Of a stretch of 59,705 bases of DNA, positions 45,072 through 53,304 are shown one piece after another (position 1 is the stretch's first letter; each line of letters starts with the position of its first letter). The position numbers and the translations under genes are program-made. Location of the stretch: positions 1 to 59,705 of IMG/VR virus record IMGVR_UViG_3300029319_000047. One strand, 5' to 3'. This stretch comes from a virus. Under the pieces are notes generated by a model, which saw only the letters and a program-made list of their open reading frames with translations, ran no database searches and was not told where the DNA came from.

Positions 45072-46175
45072 TTAGTATGTGGTTACTCCTGTATTTTGAT
45101 ATTGGCTCTGGGGACTAGGTATAACTGGAGAATCTGGACTAGCAGTATCGCTTGCTAGATTAATGACAGATCCATCAATATCTACCCCACCACCGCATGC
45201 TACATCCATTTTTGTGCAGTTAACACTATATTTTTGACAGTCAATGTTCAGATTACCGCCAGACCTCATATTTATATCTTGATCGGCTGATATATTAACA
45301 GCGCCTTTAGTTTTAATTGTGATGCCCCCTGCTGTTCCATTAGTCTCAATCACAATCTCTTGATTAGTTCCATCCTGATTCAAGCACTCAATGAAAATTT
45401 TTCCTTGTTCAGCCTGAGTGAAAATATTTACATCCTTCCACTTACTTTGTATATTTACATTTCCAGACTCGACACTGTTTCCCCAAGGCACCCCATTAGC
45501 ATTGTTAAGAACCTGTAATTCTCGGCCACCAGCCCCAACGACTATATCAGTTTGAGATTCTGTATTAATATACTTTTGAGGGCCAACAGACTCCACTTGA
45601 ATTGATCTAGCAGCGAGACTTTGATTTTGTGGATCATCTGTTAAGGTAATCTTACTACCGTTTCCGCTGTCTAATATGATTGAATCAATCGTAGGAGCCT
45701 CAGTCATGGTAATTTTTTTAGCTCCCCCCGAAGACATTTCAGTTTTTGGATTAAAGAATTCGGGATTATACTCGTCGGACATGGTTATTCCTGCGCCCTG
45801 TGGACTTTTGAAAGTGTATTTCATGGGAGTCCCGCGAGCCTTGTATATCTCAGGATCTACTCTTTCAAAAGGTAAAACTTTCGCATCCTTCAGTTTAGAA
45901 CCATCAACCTCTGCGGGTTCTGGTGCGAAGGTCGTGCCTAAATAATACCAGCTTGTTCCTCCAGCCACCTTGCAAACAAGAACTTGTGTTCCTACTTCAG
46001 GGACCGCTATAAACGCCCCCTCTGCGTTTGAACCATAAGGGCTGACGTAATATACAGTTTGCTCATCATTACCTTCAGAGGCAACCTTAGCTCTGAATGC
46101 GCCGCTTCTACCAGGGTCCACGCGGCTACGGACCTCGGCTAATGATATAGCTCCTTGGTTTTTGCCCTCTTGCAT
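45072..46175 (-). CDS. 5: Baseplate spike protein, gp5/VgrG-like, no lysozyme domain
   Basis: 367 residues. Residues about 10-85 form the OB-fold (VRSRVDPGRSGAFRAKVASE, VYYVSPYGSNAEGAFIAVPE, GTQVLVC). After a linker come DSIILDSGNGSKITLTDDP and a beta-helical needle (NVNIQSKWKDVNIFTQ, GGITIKTKGAVNISADQD, INMRSGGNLNIDCQKYSVNC). T4 gp5 has a lysozyme domain between the two; none is present here. It needs a PAAR tip, which is at 14016-14831. Between the gp27 and LamG genes, fitting the hub. Confidence 0.85.
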   Translation of the reverse strand: MQEGKNQGAISLAEVRSRVDPGRSGAFRAKVASEGNDEQTVYYVSPYGSNAEGAFIAVPEVGTQVLVCKVAGGTSWYYLGTTFAPEPAEVDGSKLKDAKVLPFERVDPEIYKARGTPMKYTFKSPQGAGITMSDEYNPEFFNPKTEMSSGGAKKITMTEAPTIDSIILDSGNGSKITLTDDPQNQSLAARSIQVESVGPQKYINTESQTDIVVGAGGRELQVLNNANGVPWGNSVESGNVNIQSKWKDVNIFTQAEQGKIFIECLNQDGTNQEIVIETNGTAGGITIKTKGAVNISADQDINMRSGGNLNIDCQKYSVNCTKMDVACGGGVDIDGSVINLASDTASPDSPVIPSPQSQYQNTGVTTY

Positions 46176-48752
46176 TTATTCCTCTGTTTTAAACTTTGGC
46201 GCATTTTTTACAAGCTTAAATTCTGATGTTGCCGCGCCAGTTGTAATGGTATGCTTAAATCCCATTATTTTATAGAGTCCACTAAAAAATTTATTTAATG
46301 AAGTTGATGGTTGTCGAGTTGATTGTGTAATAGGTTGATCCTGTCCAAAAAAGATGCAGGGTGTTCCTAGTGAAGATGTTTTAGATATATGAAAAAGAGG
46401 TAGAGTGGTTATACTCATTTGAAGTGCTTTTCTATATAACTCTTCTGTGAAGTCTGCCATGATAGAGTTTGGGTTGCCAGGAAGTTGTTGATCCACTAAA
46501 ACTAACCCGTGTAGATTTTTTTCTTCTAGCTCCTCTACAATAACAGCTAAGGAGTCTGCGGCTGCCTCAGAGGAATCAACATCAAGGTCTTCTGCTAAAT
46601 CAGGAGATACTCGTAGAGCTAGTTGATTTATTATATCTCTTTTTTCTTTATCTCCAAGACCTTGAGAATACCCCTTGCTTCTCAGATATGCGATAGCTGC
46701 TCCTCGCTCTCTAATAGGAAATGTTCCAACCCCTGTGGGTAAAACACCTTCAGCGACCGCTGAAGTAAGCCTTTTTATTTCTTTTTGATATCCTGCTTTT
46801 AGTAATGCAAAGTATATGGCTCCAAACTTAAATTTCATATCTATTGTATTTGGGTTTTCCGTGTTATATCTAAAAACAGGAATGCCATTTTCTTCAATAT
46901 ACTCTTTTTCTTTATCACTAAAAGATTCATCCTGATAAGCAAAATCATCAGGCAAGTAAGAAATGTCTCCAAAAGATCCGACCCCTTTCAATACTGGATG
47001 AGCAATTGCTCTTACTTTCTTGTTGTATTCTACATTATTCAATGCAAAGTTATCTAAGGGGTGTAGGGGCACTTGAGTAGCCGCTGCAAATAAGTAATCC
47101 GCTGAGGTAGGGTCAGAAGCCTCATTTGATTTTTTGGCCTTTTTACTAAAAGTTTTTAGTAAACCTGATTTTACTTGCTTTGCAATAGCGATGGCCGCCT
47201 TGGCTCGTAATTCATCAACAGCAGCTTTCTTTTGTTGTAAATTTACTGATCCATAAAGATATTCTTTTATTAATGCAAGATCTCCTACTATTATGGCTGA
47301 ATCTCCCTCAAATGAATCATATCCTCCAAATGTGTAGAATTTATTAAAAGGACTTGTCGTCCATAAATTCATCATGTTTACTTCTGTTTCATTTACAACA
47401 GCTAGGCTGGACATCTTATAGGATTCGTGGGATAGTTTTTTTATTTTATCAAATACAGTTTGTAGAACTGCCATGTGGTCAGGAACCTGCCTGTCAGTTT
47501 TATCAATCACTGCTGTAAAATACCTTTCTTTGTAGTATCCTTTCACAGCACTACTTGATGATGGGTACTTTTCATTCTCTGCATGTTTTGCGATTGGACC
47601 AAAAGGGATTGCCTGTTTTTTTAAAGAATCATCCTTACTTCCCATATGCATTCTTAAACCAAAAGCAGCGAGAGTGCCATCTACAAATAATTCTGTCTTA
47701 CCTAACTCCTTATCGGTTGGTGTAACTAAATCATTTACTCTAGAAAGTAGGAAGGGCCCTGGGAATGGGACTGATGAGGCAGCGGTTGATAGTGCATCAA
47801 CAACTTTACTACTAACATAAAACTTTCTAGCTTCATCTTTAATCGCTTGTCTACAGGTAATATTTAAATTAGGCAGTAGAACAATAACATTTTTGTTACT
47901 AGTAGCTTTTTGAACATAACTACGAATGGCATCAACGACCATGCAGTGAAAATCAAATTTTTCTAGCTTTTCAGAAACTTCTTCAAATCCTAGATCAGCC
48001 AAAAGTTTTCTTTCTTCTTTTAAAGCATTCGCTATTGCTGAATTTTCACCAGCACCTGAGATGTATTCGGTGGGGTCATACGGCTTTCTAGAATTAAATT
48101 TAATCTCCTGTGATTCCCCTGCATATCGTATCTTTAGACCAAGAAGATTTAAGTTAACTTTTTCATTATATGCTCCTCTTCTGTTATTAAGATTAAGAGC
48201 ATTAGGAGTTGGTGTTAAGGTTAGTGTAATTTTTCTAGCTCCCTCAACGGTTATGTCTGCGTTAGTCATAACAGTTCTATGGGGACCTGACCAAAGATCT
48301 AAATTATTACCTGTTCCATATGCAACATATATTTCTCTTTCACCTATATTTTTTTGTAATTCTTTTTTATATTGAACAACATATTCTTTTGAATAATTTT
48401 CTTGGCTTTGTTTTACATCATCTGGTTTATCTGTTATGAAGCCTTCAGTTTTTTCAATTGCAGGATTTGAAAAACCTTCAATAATTTTAGTTGGGTTATT
48501 AGTAAAAAATCTTTTTTCAAATTCATTTTTAGGATCAATAAACGATAAAACTATTTTAAACCCACCCCCCAAACCAAGACTATGTTCTAATGATATGAAA
48601 TTTGGATTAGCAACATTGTCAAAAAGCAAAACATTATCTAATCCCTCAGATAACTCAGACACCAAACTTTTGTAGGTAGCGCCTGAAGAAAATAGTCTTT
48701 CCATAACTTTCTTATCGAAAGCGACCACTATGTTTGCTGTGGGTATGTTCAT
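46176..48752 (-). CDS. 27: Baseplate hub protein, gp27-like (large)
   Basis: 858 residues, over twice T4 gp27 (391). The N-terminal domain has ISLEHSLGLGGGFKIVLSFI then DPKNEFEKRFF, and the second has REIYVAYGTGNNLDLWSGPH then ITVEGARKITLTLTPTPNAL, as in gpD/gp27 hub proteins. C-terminal parts (LADLGFEEVSEKL, LHGLVLVDQQLPGNPNSIM, GTPCIFFGQDQPI) are added modules. The hub trimer links the tube to the spike. Immediately precedes gp5 (no gap), as expected for partners. Confidence 0.75.
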   Translation of the reverse strand: MNIPTANIVVAFDKKVMERLFSSGATYKSLVSELSEGLDNVLLFDNVANPNFISLEHSLGLGGGFKIVLSFIDPKNEFEKRFFTNNPTKIIEGFSNPAIEKTEGFITDKPDDVKQSQENYSKEYVVQYKKELQKNIGEREIYVAYGTGNNLDLWSGPHRTVMTNADITVEGARKITLTLTPTPNALNLNNRRGAYNEKVNLNLLGLKIRYAGESQEIKFNSRKPYDPTEYISGAGENSAIANALKEERKLLADLGFEEVSEKLEKFDFHCMVVDAIRSYVQKATSNKNVIVLLPNLNITCRQAIKDEARKFYVSSKVVDALSTAASSVPFPGPFLLSRVNDLVTPTDKELGKTELFVDGTLAAFGLRMHMGSKDDSLKKQAIPFGPIAKHAENEKYPSSSSAVKGYYKERYFTAVIDKTDRQVPDHMAVLQTVFDKIKKLSHESYKMSSLAVVNETEVNMMNLWTTSPFNKFYTFGGYDSFEGDSAIIVGDLALIKEYLYGSVNLQQKKAAVDELRAKAAIAIAKQVKSGLLKTFSKKAKKSNEASDPTSADYLFAAATQVPLHPLDNFALNNVEYNKKVRAIAHPVLKGVGSFGDISYLPDDFAYQDESFSDKEKEYIEENGIPVFRYNTENPNTIDMKFKFGAIYFALLKAGYQKEIKRLTSAVAEGVLPTGVGTFPIRERGAAIAYLRSKGYSQGLGDKEKRDIINQLALRVSPDLAEDLDVDSSEAAADSLAVIVEELEEKNLHGLVLVDQQLPGNPNSIMADFTEELYRKALQMSITTLPLFHISKTSSLGTPCIFFGQDQPITQSTRQPSTSLNKFFSGLYKIMGFKHTITTGAATSEFKLVKNAPKFKTEE

Positions 48753-49084
48753 TATATTTTAGGAATAAAAATTCTATCGCTTTCATTAAATCCTTCAAAA
48801 GGATCATTGATACCATTAACCATCATTAGCAACCACCAATTTTTAGGAGTGCCATAAAATAAATTAGAAATTAAGTCTGGTCGATGAGCATACCCTGCTG
48901 GAATGTACCCAATTTCATATTCAAAAGCCTCCTCTAAATCAGATAAAAGAAGATCAAACTTTTCTGAATTTACAATAGTGTTAGTCATGATGTTACGGTG
49001 ATCCACACGAACTTCATCTAAACTGTAGGGGCCTTTATCTGTACTAGTCATTGGTATATCCTGGATCCATGCTATTTGTTTCAC
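48752..49084 (-). CDS. 53: Baseplate wedge protein, gp53-like
   Basis: 110 residues. The body GYIPAGYAHRPDLISNLFYG then TPKNWWLLMMVNGINDPF followed by ESDRIFIPKI is the gp53 pattern (RPDLI..YG...WW....N.I.DPF....G..I.IP). gp53 closes the wedge-to-wedge ring around the hub. Overlaps the gp48/54-like gene by 41 nt, an unusually long overlap, and its stop shares a base with the gp27 start. Confidence 0.82.
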   Translation of the reverse strand: MKQIAWIQDIPMTSTDKGPYSLDEVRVDHRNIMTNTIVNSEKFDLLLSDLEEAFEYEIGYIPAGYAHRPDLISNLFYGTPKNWWLLMMVNGINDPFEGFNESDRIFIPKI

Positions 49085-50039
49085 CTAAAATAACTGCTTC
49101 CCAGCCAGCTAAATTATCTCGTTCTATTGGGTTACCTTTAGGAATAAACTCACCAAAGTCGCCTGTTCTAATTTCTTCTAATTTTAGATTAATTTTTAGT
49201 TGCCTGGGAAGAAGAGTATCTAAGTCATATCCTGCTGCTTCATTATAATCAATTGAATAGTCAGTGCAAATACAGGGTATATCCTGATATAAAATTCCAT
49301 GGCGAAGTCTAATAATGGGAGGCCCATAGATCGGGTTCTTTGAGTAGTTTACCACACTTGATCGTATAATATTTGTCCAATAAATAATTAGATCTATTAT
49401 TCTATATTTTAATTGCTGAGTTTCGTTGTATTCAATGGCGTTTTGTTGAAAACCTGTGTTTGGCCTATCCGTAACCACGGAAGTTGGTGTCTGAGCTATT
49501 TGAGATATGGCTAGTGATTCTAGACCATAGCGTGCGCCAAAGTGTTCGCGATCCTCTACATTTAAAGATCCTGATAAAGTAGATTCTAAACTATTAAGAA
49601 CTTGTTTAGCAGAATCTCTTGCCAAGCTTTTTGTATATTTAGTGCCTAGCTGGAAAGCCATGCCTTTAGGTATAGATTGAACTTTGTAGGGCTCTAAAAA
49701 CTTTTGCTTTTCAAGTTCTGAGTTATCCTTATCCTGCATGTAGCTAATATATTTATCTAAATTTATATCAGGATGTTCCTCAAGCAGATGGGGTAAACTC
49801 ATATTGAACGTAAGATTCAACATTCTAGAGTCGGCTCCAAGATAACTATACAAATTACTTGATCTAGAGATCAAAGAATACTTTTGATATCGAGCCCTTT
49901 TGGATTCTTGAATAGCTACATTTTCAAAAAATGGCAATTCAATAACATAGTAATCATTCCCCGTGCTTGGCATGGGGAAATAAAACATAAGTTTGGCTCT
50001 TTCAGGTAATGCTCTGTCTACTATGTGTCTATTAGTCAT
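49044..50039 (-). CDS. Tail tube initiator/baseplate cap protein, gp48/gp54-like
   Basis: 331 residues. YYVIELPFFENVAIQESKRA then SNLYSYLGADSRMLNLTFNM and a second strand-rich part IIRLRHGILYQDIPCICTDY, then LLPRQLKINLKLEEIR. These resemble tube-like strands of proteins that begin the tail tube on the baseplate (T4 gp48 is 364, gp54 320 residues). Position right after the tape measure gene, as in T4 (29-48-54), supports this. I cannot tell gp48 from gp54. Confidence 0.65.
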   Translation of the reverse strand: MTNRHIVDRALPERAKLMFYFPMPSTGNDYYVIELPFFENVAIQESKRARYQKYSLISRSSNLYSYLGADSRMLNLTFNMSLPHLLEEHPDINLDKYISYMQDKDNSELEKQKFLEPYKVQSIPKGMAFQLGTKYTKSLARDSAKQVLNSLESTLSGSLNVEDREHFGARYGLESLAISQIAQTPTSVVTDRPNTGFQQNAIEYNETQQLKYRIIDLIIYWTNIIRSSVVNYSKNPIYGPPIIRLRHGILYQDIPCICTDYSIDYNEAAGYDLDTLLPRQLKINLKLEEIRTGDFGEFIPKGNPIERDNLAGWEAVILGETNSMDPGYTND

Positions 50040-50041
50040 GA

Positions 50042-51832
50042 TTAGTTTCCAGTTTCTATTTTGCCGTCAGCCACGATAAGCTTTTGTTCGGCTCTTTGCT
50101 GATTGGCGACTTTGAGTTCTTCCAGAATTTCTGCTGATGTAGCATCCTTACCTATGCCCAAAATACCCTCGATGCTTCTGCCTAGCATGTTTGCCGTTTC
50201 ATCTAAAAACTCGGGAGTGGTTGCAATCTCTGGGGTTTTTCTATTTATCTCTTTTGATTCTTTAACCAGCTTTTCCATATTTTCGTTTTGCTTTCTGCCA
50301 AATCCATTACCCTCTTCAATCTTTTTTCTGGCAGCCTCAAGTGCTTTAACAGTTGGATCATTCTTTGCCGCAGCATCCATGCTTTTTTTAGCATCAACTA
50401 GCAGCTTACCCAGGGGGCTGGTTGTTCCATCCTCACCACCCCTTTCTGCTAAAGCTTCTTTCATAGCCTCATAAGTATTACCTTCATTAGCTTTAATTCT
50501 AGCCTCCAAAGCATCCGCAGTTTTCTTAGCTTCAGCTTCTCTTGCCATCGCTCTGTCATCAGCATCACCAAATAAGACAAACTCCATGGCATCGTTGAGA
50601 ACTTCTAGGAATCTAAAGAACGCCATCTTAACCTTATCAATGATGCCGCCTTCTCTGAAGACTTCAAAGAAAGCTCCTTGTAGTTTGTCAACCAGCATAG
50701 GAATGCCTTCAGTAATTATTTTGCCTGCAAAATCAAAAGCTCCTCTAAGCTTCCCTATGGCGTTAATTGCAAAATCTATAATACCTAATTGCAGATTTTT
50801 TAGAGCCTCTTTACCATCTCCAAGCCCGTCAGCAAACGCCTTAAACCTTTGTCCTACAATATTTGCAACTCCTGAAATAACATCAGCGAGTTCTACCAAG
50901 AATGGATATAAATTAGTTAATCCCTCTTGGAAAGGCACAAAGATTTCAGCCTTCAAGTTTTCCAGAGTCATACCAAAGTCTACCGCTTGATCCGACTCCT
51001 TTGCAACACGCTTTCCTAAATTGTCTGCGATGGTCGTTAGTTGAATCGCCTGTGAACCGAAAATTTCACTAGCAACGCCAATCTGGAAGAATCCATCTTC
51101 AGCACCTCCTGCCACTGATTCAAAACTACCTGCCGCTTTTACGAAAGCGTCTTTTAAAATTTGTTGTGCCTCAGCAGCGTCTTTAGCCGCAGATAATCTC
51201 TCTCTTACATCACCGATACCTAGCTTAGTAAGTTTCTCGTAACCCTCCATGCTGGTATCCATCACCATCTTCATGGCAGCATTAAGAGGGCCAGCTAACT
51301 GGGGTCCTAACTCACCCTGTAGACCAGCAACGGCTCCCATCACCTTATCACCCATGCCAGCGAGCGCCTGAGCAGGGAAGGTTTCTTTCAACGAATCAAT
51401 CGCATCTACTAGCTTATCAGTGCTGATTTGATATTCTTCTCCAGTTTCAATCAGGCTATTGGAAAGCAGGTTTGTCTGATCTCTAGACAGACCTAAAGAA
51501 GATTCTAATCCAGCAAAGGCCGTTGCAGTTTTTCCAAATGCAGTTCCTGTTAGCTGTTGCTGATTAATTAATCTGGCTACTCCAGCGGTGTTTCCTTGAA
51601 GACCAGCCTCCAGGCCAGCAATTGCTGCACCAAATCTCTGGTTGATATCGCCACGGAGACCTTGCATTGTACCACCTAGTTGATCTTTTGTGGTATCGTA
51701 GGTCTGCCCCAAGGCTAGAGACGCTTTTTGTGCTTTATCAGCAAAAGCTAAAGCTTGCTGAAGCTGATTAGATAGCACATTCATGGACTTAGTTAAGCCC
51801 GTTAAAGCTACATCAAGTGCTGCTCCTATCAT
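50042..51832 (-). CDS. 29: Tail tape measure protein, gp29-like
   Basis: 596 residues, nearly the length of T4 gp29 (590). Mostly helical; opens GAALDVALTGLTKSMNVLSN with QQALAFADKAQKASLALGQ, then the central GVASEIFGSQAIQLTTIADN and hydrophobic runs FLVELADVISGVANIVG and GIIDFAINAIGKL that could cross a membrane on DNA entry. The C-terminal third is charged coiled coil. Its length should set tail length. Followed 2 nt later by the tube initiator gene. Confidence 0.85.
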   Translation of the reverse strand: MIGAALDVALTGLTKSMNVLSNQLQQALAFADKAQKASLALGQTYDTTKDQLGGTMQGLRGDINQRFGAAIAGLEAGLQGNTAGVARLINQQQLTGTAFGKTATAFAGLESSLGLSRDQTNLLSNSLIETGEEYQISTDKLVDAIDSLKETFPAQALAGMGDKVMGAVAGLQGELGPQLAGPLNAAMKMVMDTSMEGYEKLTKLGIGDVRERLSAAKDAAEAQQILKDAFVKAAGSFESVAGGAEDGFFQIGVASEIFGSQAIQLTTIADNLGKRVAKESDQAVDFGMTLENLKAEIFVPFQEGLTNLYPFLVELADVISGVANIVGQRFKAFADGLGDGKEALKNLQLGIIDFAINAIGKLRGAFDFAGKIITEGIPMLVDKLQGAFFEVFREGGIIDKVKMAFFRFLEVLNDAMEFVLFGDADDRAMAREAEAKKTADALEARIKANEGNTYEAMKEALAERGGEDGTTSPLGKLLVDAKKSMDAAAKNDPTVKALEAARKKIEEGNGFGRKQNENMEKLVKESKEINRKTPEIATTPEFLDETANMLGRSIEGILGIGKDATSAEILEELKVANQQRAEQKLIVADGKIETGN

Positions 51833-52218
51833 TGTTCAACCTCATCTGGCGATTCTTTGCTAATTCTATGAAGAGGCCCAAAAATATTGGACATAATATA
51901 TGTTCGGTATCCCTCTTCTGGGAGTTCGCTATTACTATATAGCGTTTCGAGTGATTCTGGAGAATAAGAGCCTTCTGGTGGAACCTTAAACCCTGTTAAC
52001 AACAGGTTACCTGTTTGAGCGTCTTTAGTAACTGGCTCAGTAATAAGTAGTATCCTCATCCCCCTACTACCCTTTCCAGTTCCTAACCTGTATCTAAAAA
52101 ATACTATATCCCCTGGGTCGCCACAGGAATCGCTCTTGGGGACTATACCTACTCTCAAGGAACTGTTTGCTCCAACCTGAGTAAGAAAACCAATGATTTC
52201 TTTTGAAAATTTTGCCAT
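51829..52218 (-). CDS. Unknown protein before the tape measure gene
   Basis: 129 residues. GDPGDIVFFRYRLGTGKGSR then GMRILLITEP reads like a small KOW/SH3-like beta barrel; LYSNSELPEEGYRTYIMSNI follows. Not recognised. First gene of the 27 kb tail and fibre unit, 2 nt from the inverted repeat at 52221-52248; overlaps the tape measure gene by ATGA. May be a tape measure accessory or assembly factor. Confidence 0.65.
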   Translation of the reverse strand: MAKFSKEIIGFLTQVGANSSLRVGIVPKSDSCGDPGDIVFFRYRLGTGKGSRGMRILLITEPVTKDAQTGNLLLTGFKVPPEGSYSPESLETLYSNSELPEEGYRTYIMSNIFGPLHRISKESPDEVEQ

Positions 52219-52220
52219 GT

Positions 52221-52248
52221 CTCTATATTATATATTAAGAATATAGAG
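52221..52248. promoter_or_regulatory. Inverted repeat flanked at 2 nt by two divergent start codons
   Basis: Arms CTCTATATT (52221-52229) and AATATAGAG (52240-52248), perfectly complementary, with an A/T spacer of 10 nt. The minus-strand ATG at 52218 and the plus-strand ATG at 52251 each lie exactly 2 nt outside the arms. Both directions contain TATA boxes. It must drive the 27 kb structural unit on one side. Proposed bidirectional late promoter or operator. Confidence 0.6.
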
Positions 52249-52250
52249 CT

Positions 52251-52547
52251 ATGAGTTATAACCTAGATGTAGATATTATTGATTTTCTTGATCTTATAAA
52301 TGAAACACTTAGTTACTCTTTTGTAGAGAAATGGAGACATAAGTATAGTGAAAAGTTTATTAAGCACTTTCAGTTTAAGATATTGGATGCTATGACTAAA
52401 CAGAAGCCTATCAAGGCTGAAATGCTATACAATTACTTAACTAAGAAGTGTAAGTATTCACATGATCAAGTACAAAACTTTTTTGTCTCTGTAGAGATTG
52501 ATATCTACACACCGTTCATTTACGGTTCTTACCCGAAGACTTTTTAG
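52251..52547 (+). CDS. Small unknown replication/transcription-region protein
   Basis: 98 residues, mostly helical: IIDFLDLINETLSYSFVEKW, KFIKHFQFKILDAMTKQKP, then LYNYLTKKCKYSHDQVQNFF and the end IDIYTPFIYGSYPKTF. It looks like a compact winged-helix or helical adaptor. By context (divergent from late genes, beside primase and Cas4-like genes) it could be a transcription or helicase-loading accessory, but I cannot match it to gp33 or gp59. The 3' end overlaps the convergent nuclease gene by 32 nt. Confidence 0.65.
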   Translation: MSYNLDVDIIDFLDLINETLSYSFVEKWRHKYSEKFIKHFQFKILDAMTKQKPIKAEMLYNYLTKKCKYSHDQVQNFFVSVEIDIYTPFIYGSYPKTF

Positions 52548-53304
52548 CCTTTAGCTCTTCGATCTTGCTCTGAACTTCATGCATGGTGCAGAACTCAGGG
52601 CAAGCACTTTTGTAGGCGCACCAATTACAGAAGTCGTTCCTGTTGGGCTTCATGTCGTCCTTTTTGCTCTTGCGGATCTTCCATACCTCGTCAACAATCT
52701 TACGAGCGTGGGCTGAGATCTGGGGAATAGAGTATTGAACATGCACGAAATTGTTAGTCAGCGGGTAATAGTGTGCCGCCACGATCTTTGAGATGGGGAC
52801 ATCGTAGAGCTTGCTGATCGCGTACACATACCCCTTGAGTTGGGAGTCCTGGTAAAGCTCAACCTTACTTTTCTCACGCTTAGAAGTTTTATAGTCGATG
52901 ACTAAATAACCTCCATCCTTGCCTTTGATCACGCGGTCAATTACTCCATTGAGTGTAATGTCATCTTTGACATCAACTTCGAACACAAGCTCACAGGCTA
53001 CGGTGCCTTCTAGTTGCTCATTGAACTTGAGAAAATTTTGGATACACTTTAAATCCTTGCCATCGTACTTCTCTGATACCTTGTATGTGCCCTTCACTTC
53101 TTCAGCGATCTGAACAAGCTCGTCCTCGGTCTTGGCATTCACACCATCCTCAAGGATCTTGTGAATATATGATCCAAAGTGTAGAGCGTCCGTGTTGGAC
53201 TCTTCTGGCTCAGGCAGTCGATCAACATACCGATAGCGATATTTCAGTTTGCACTGCTTGAAAGTTTGATACTTAGATTCGGAAATAGTTTTTATGTACA
53301 TCAT
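52516..53304 (-). CDS. Cas4/RecB-type PD-(D/E)XK exonuclease with Fe-S cysteines
   Basis: 262 residues. Motifs in order: KYQTFKQCKLKYRYRYVD (Cys18), HFGSYIHKILEDG (His48), LNGVIDRVIKG (Asp123), YLVIDYKTSK (Asp137, Lys139), YQDSQLKGYVYA (Gln motif), then FCNWCAYKSACPEFC (Cys226, 229, 235, 239). Cys18 plus the C-terminal cysteines fit a 4Fe-4S cluster as in Cas4/AddB. There is no Cas1/Cas2 or array nearby, so a role in end resection or recombination is more likely than adaptation. Its two tandem ATGs overlap head-to-head with the primase start. Confidence 0.85.
   Translation of the reverse strand: MMYIKTISESKYQTFKQCKLKYRYRYVDRLPEPEESNTDALHFGSYIHKILEDGVNAKTEDELVQIAEEVKGTYKVSEKYDGKDLKCIQNFLKFNEQLEGTVACELVFEVDVKDDITLNGVIDRVIKGKDGGYLVIDYKTSKREKSKVELYQDSQLKGYVYAISKLYDVPISKIVAAHYYPLTNNFVHVQYSIPQISAHARKIVDEVWKIRKSKKDDMKPNRNDFCNWCAYKSACPEFCTMHEVQSKIEELKAKKSSGKNRK
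53294..53301. other. Octamer palindrome ATGTACAT holding two divergent start codons
   Basis: The plus-strand primase ATG and the second of two minus-strand nuclease ATGs (53301; the first is at 53304) are the two ends of one self-complementary octamer. The two mRNAs would share complementary 5' ends, which may limit simultaneous expression. Confidence 0.7.

Noticed and set aside
45072-46175. Lysozyme domain inside the gp5-like spike
   Set aside because: The region between the OB-fold and the beta-helix is too short and has no E...D/T lysozyme pattern.
52251-52547. Assignment as T4 gp33 or gp59
   Set aside because: Context would fit, but the sequence lacks the gp33 C-terminal motif and is half the size of gp59; left as unknown.
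52516-53304. CRISPR adaptation gene
   Set aside because: No cas1, cas2 or repeat array in the window; a replication or recombination nuclease is the simpler reading.
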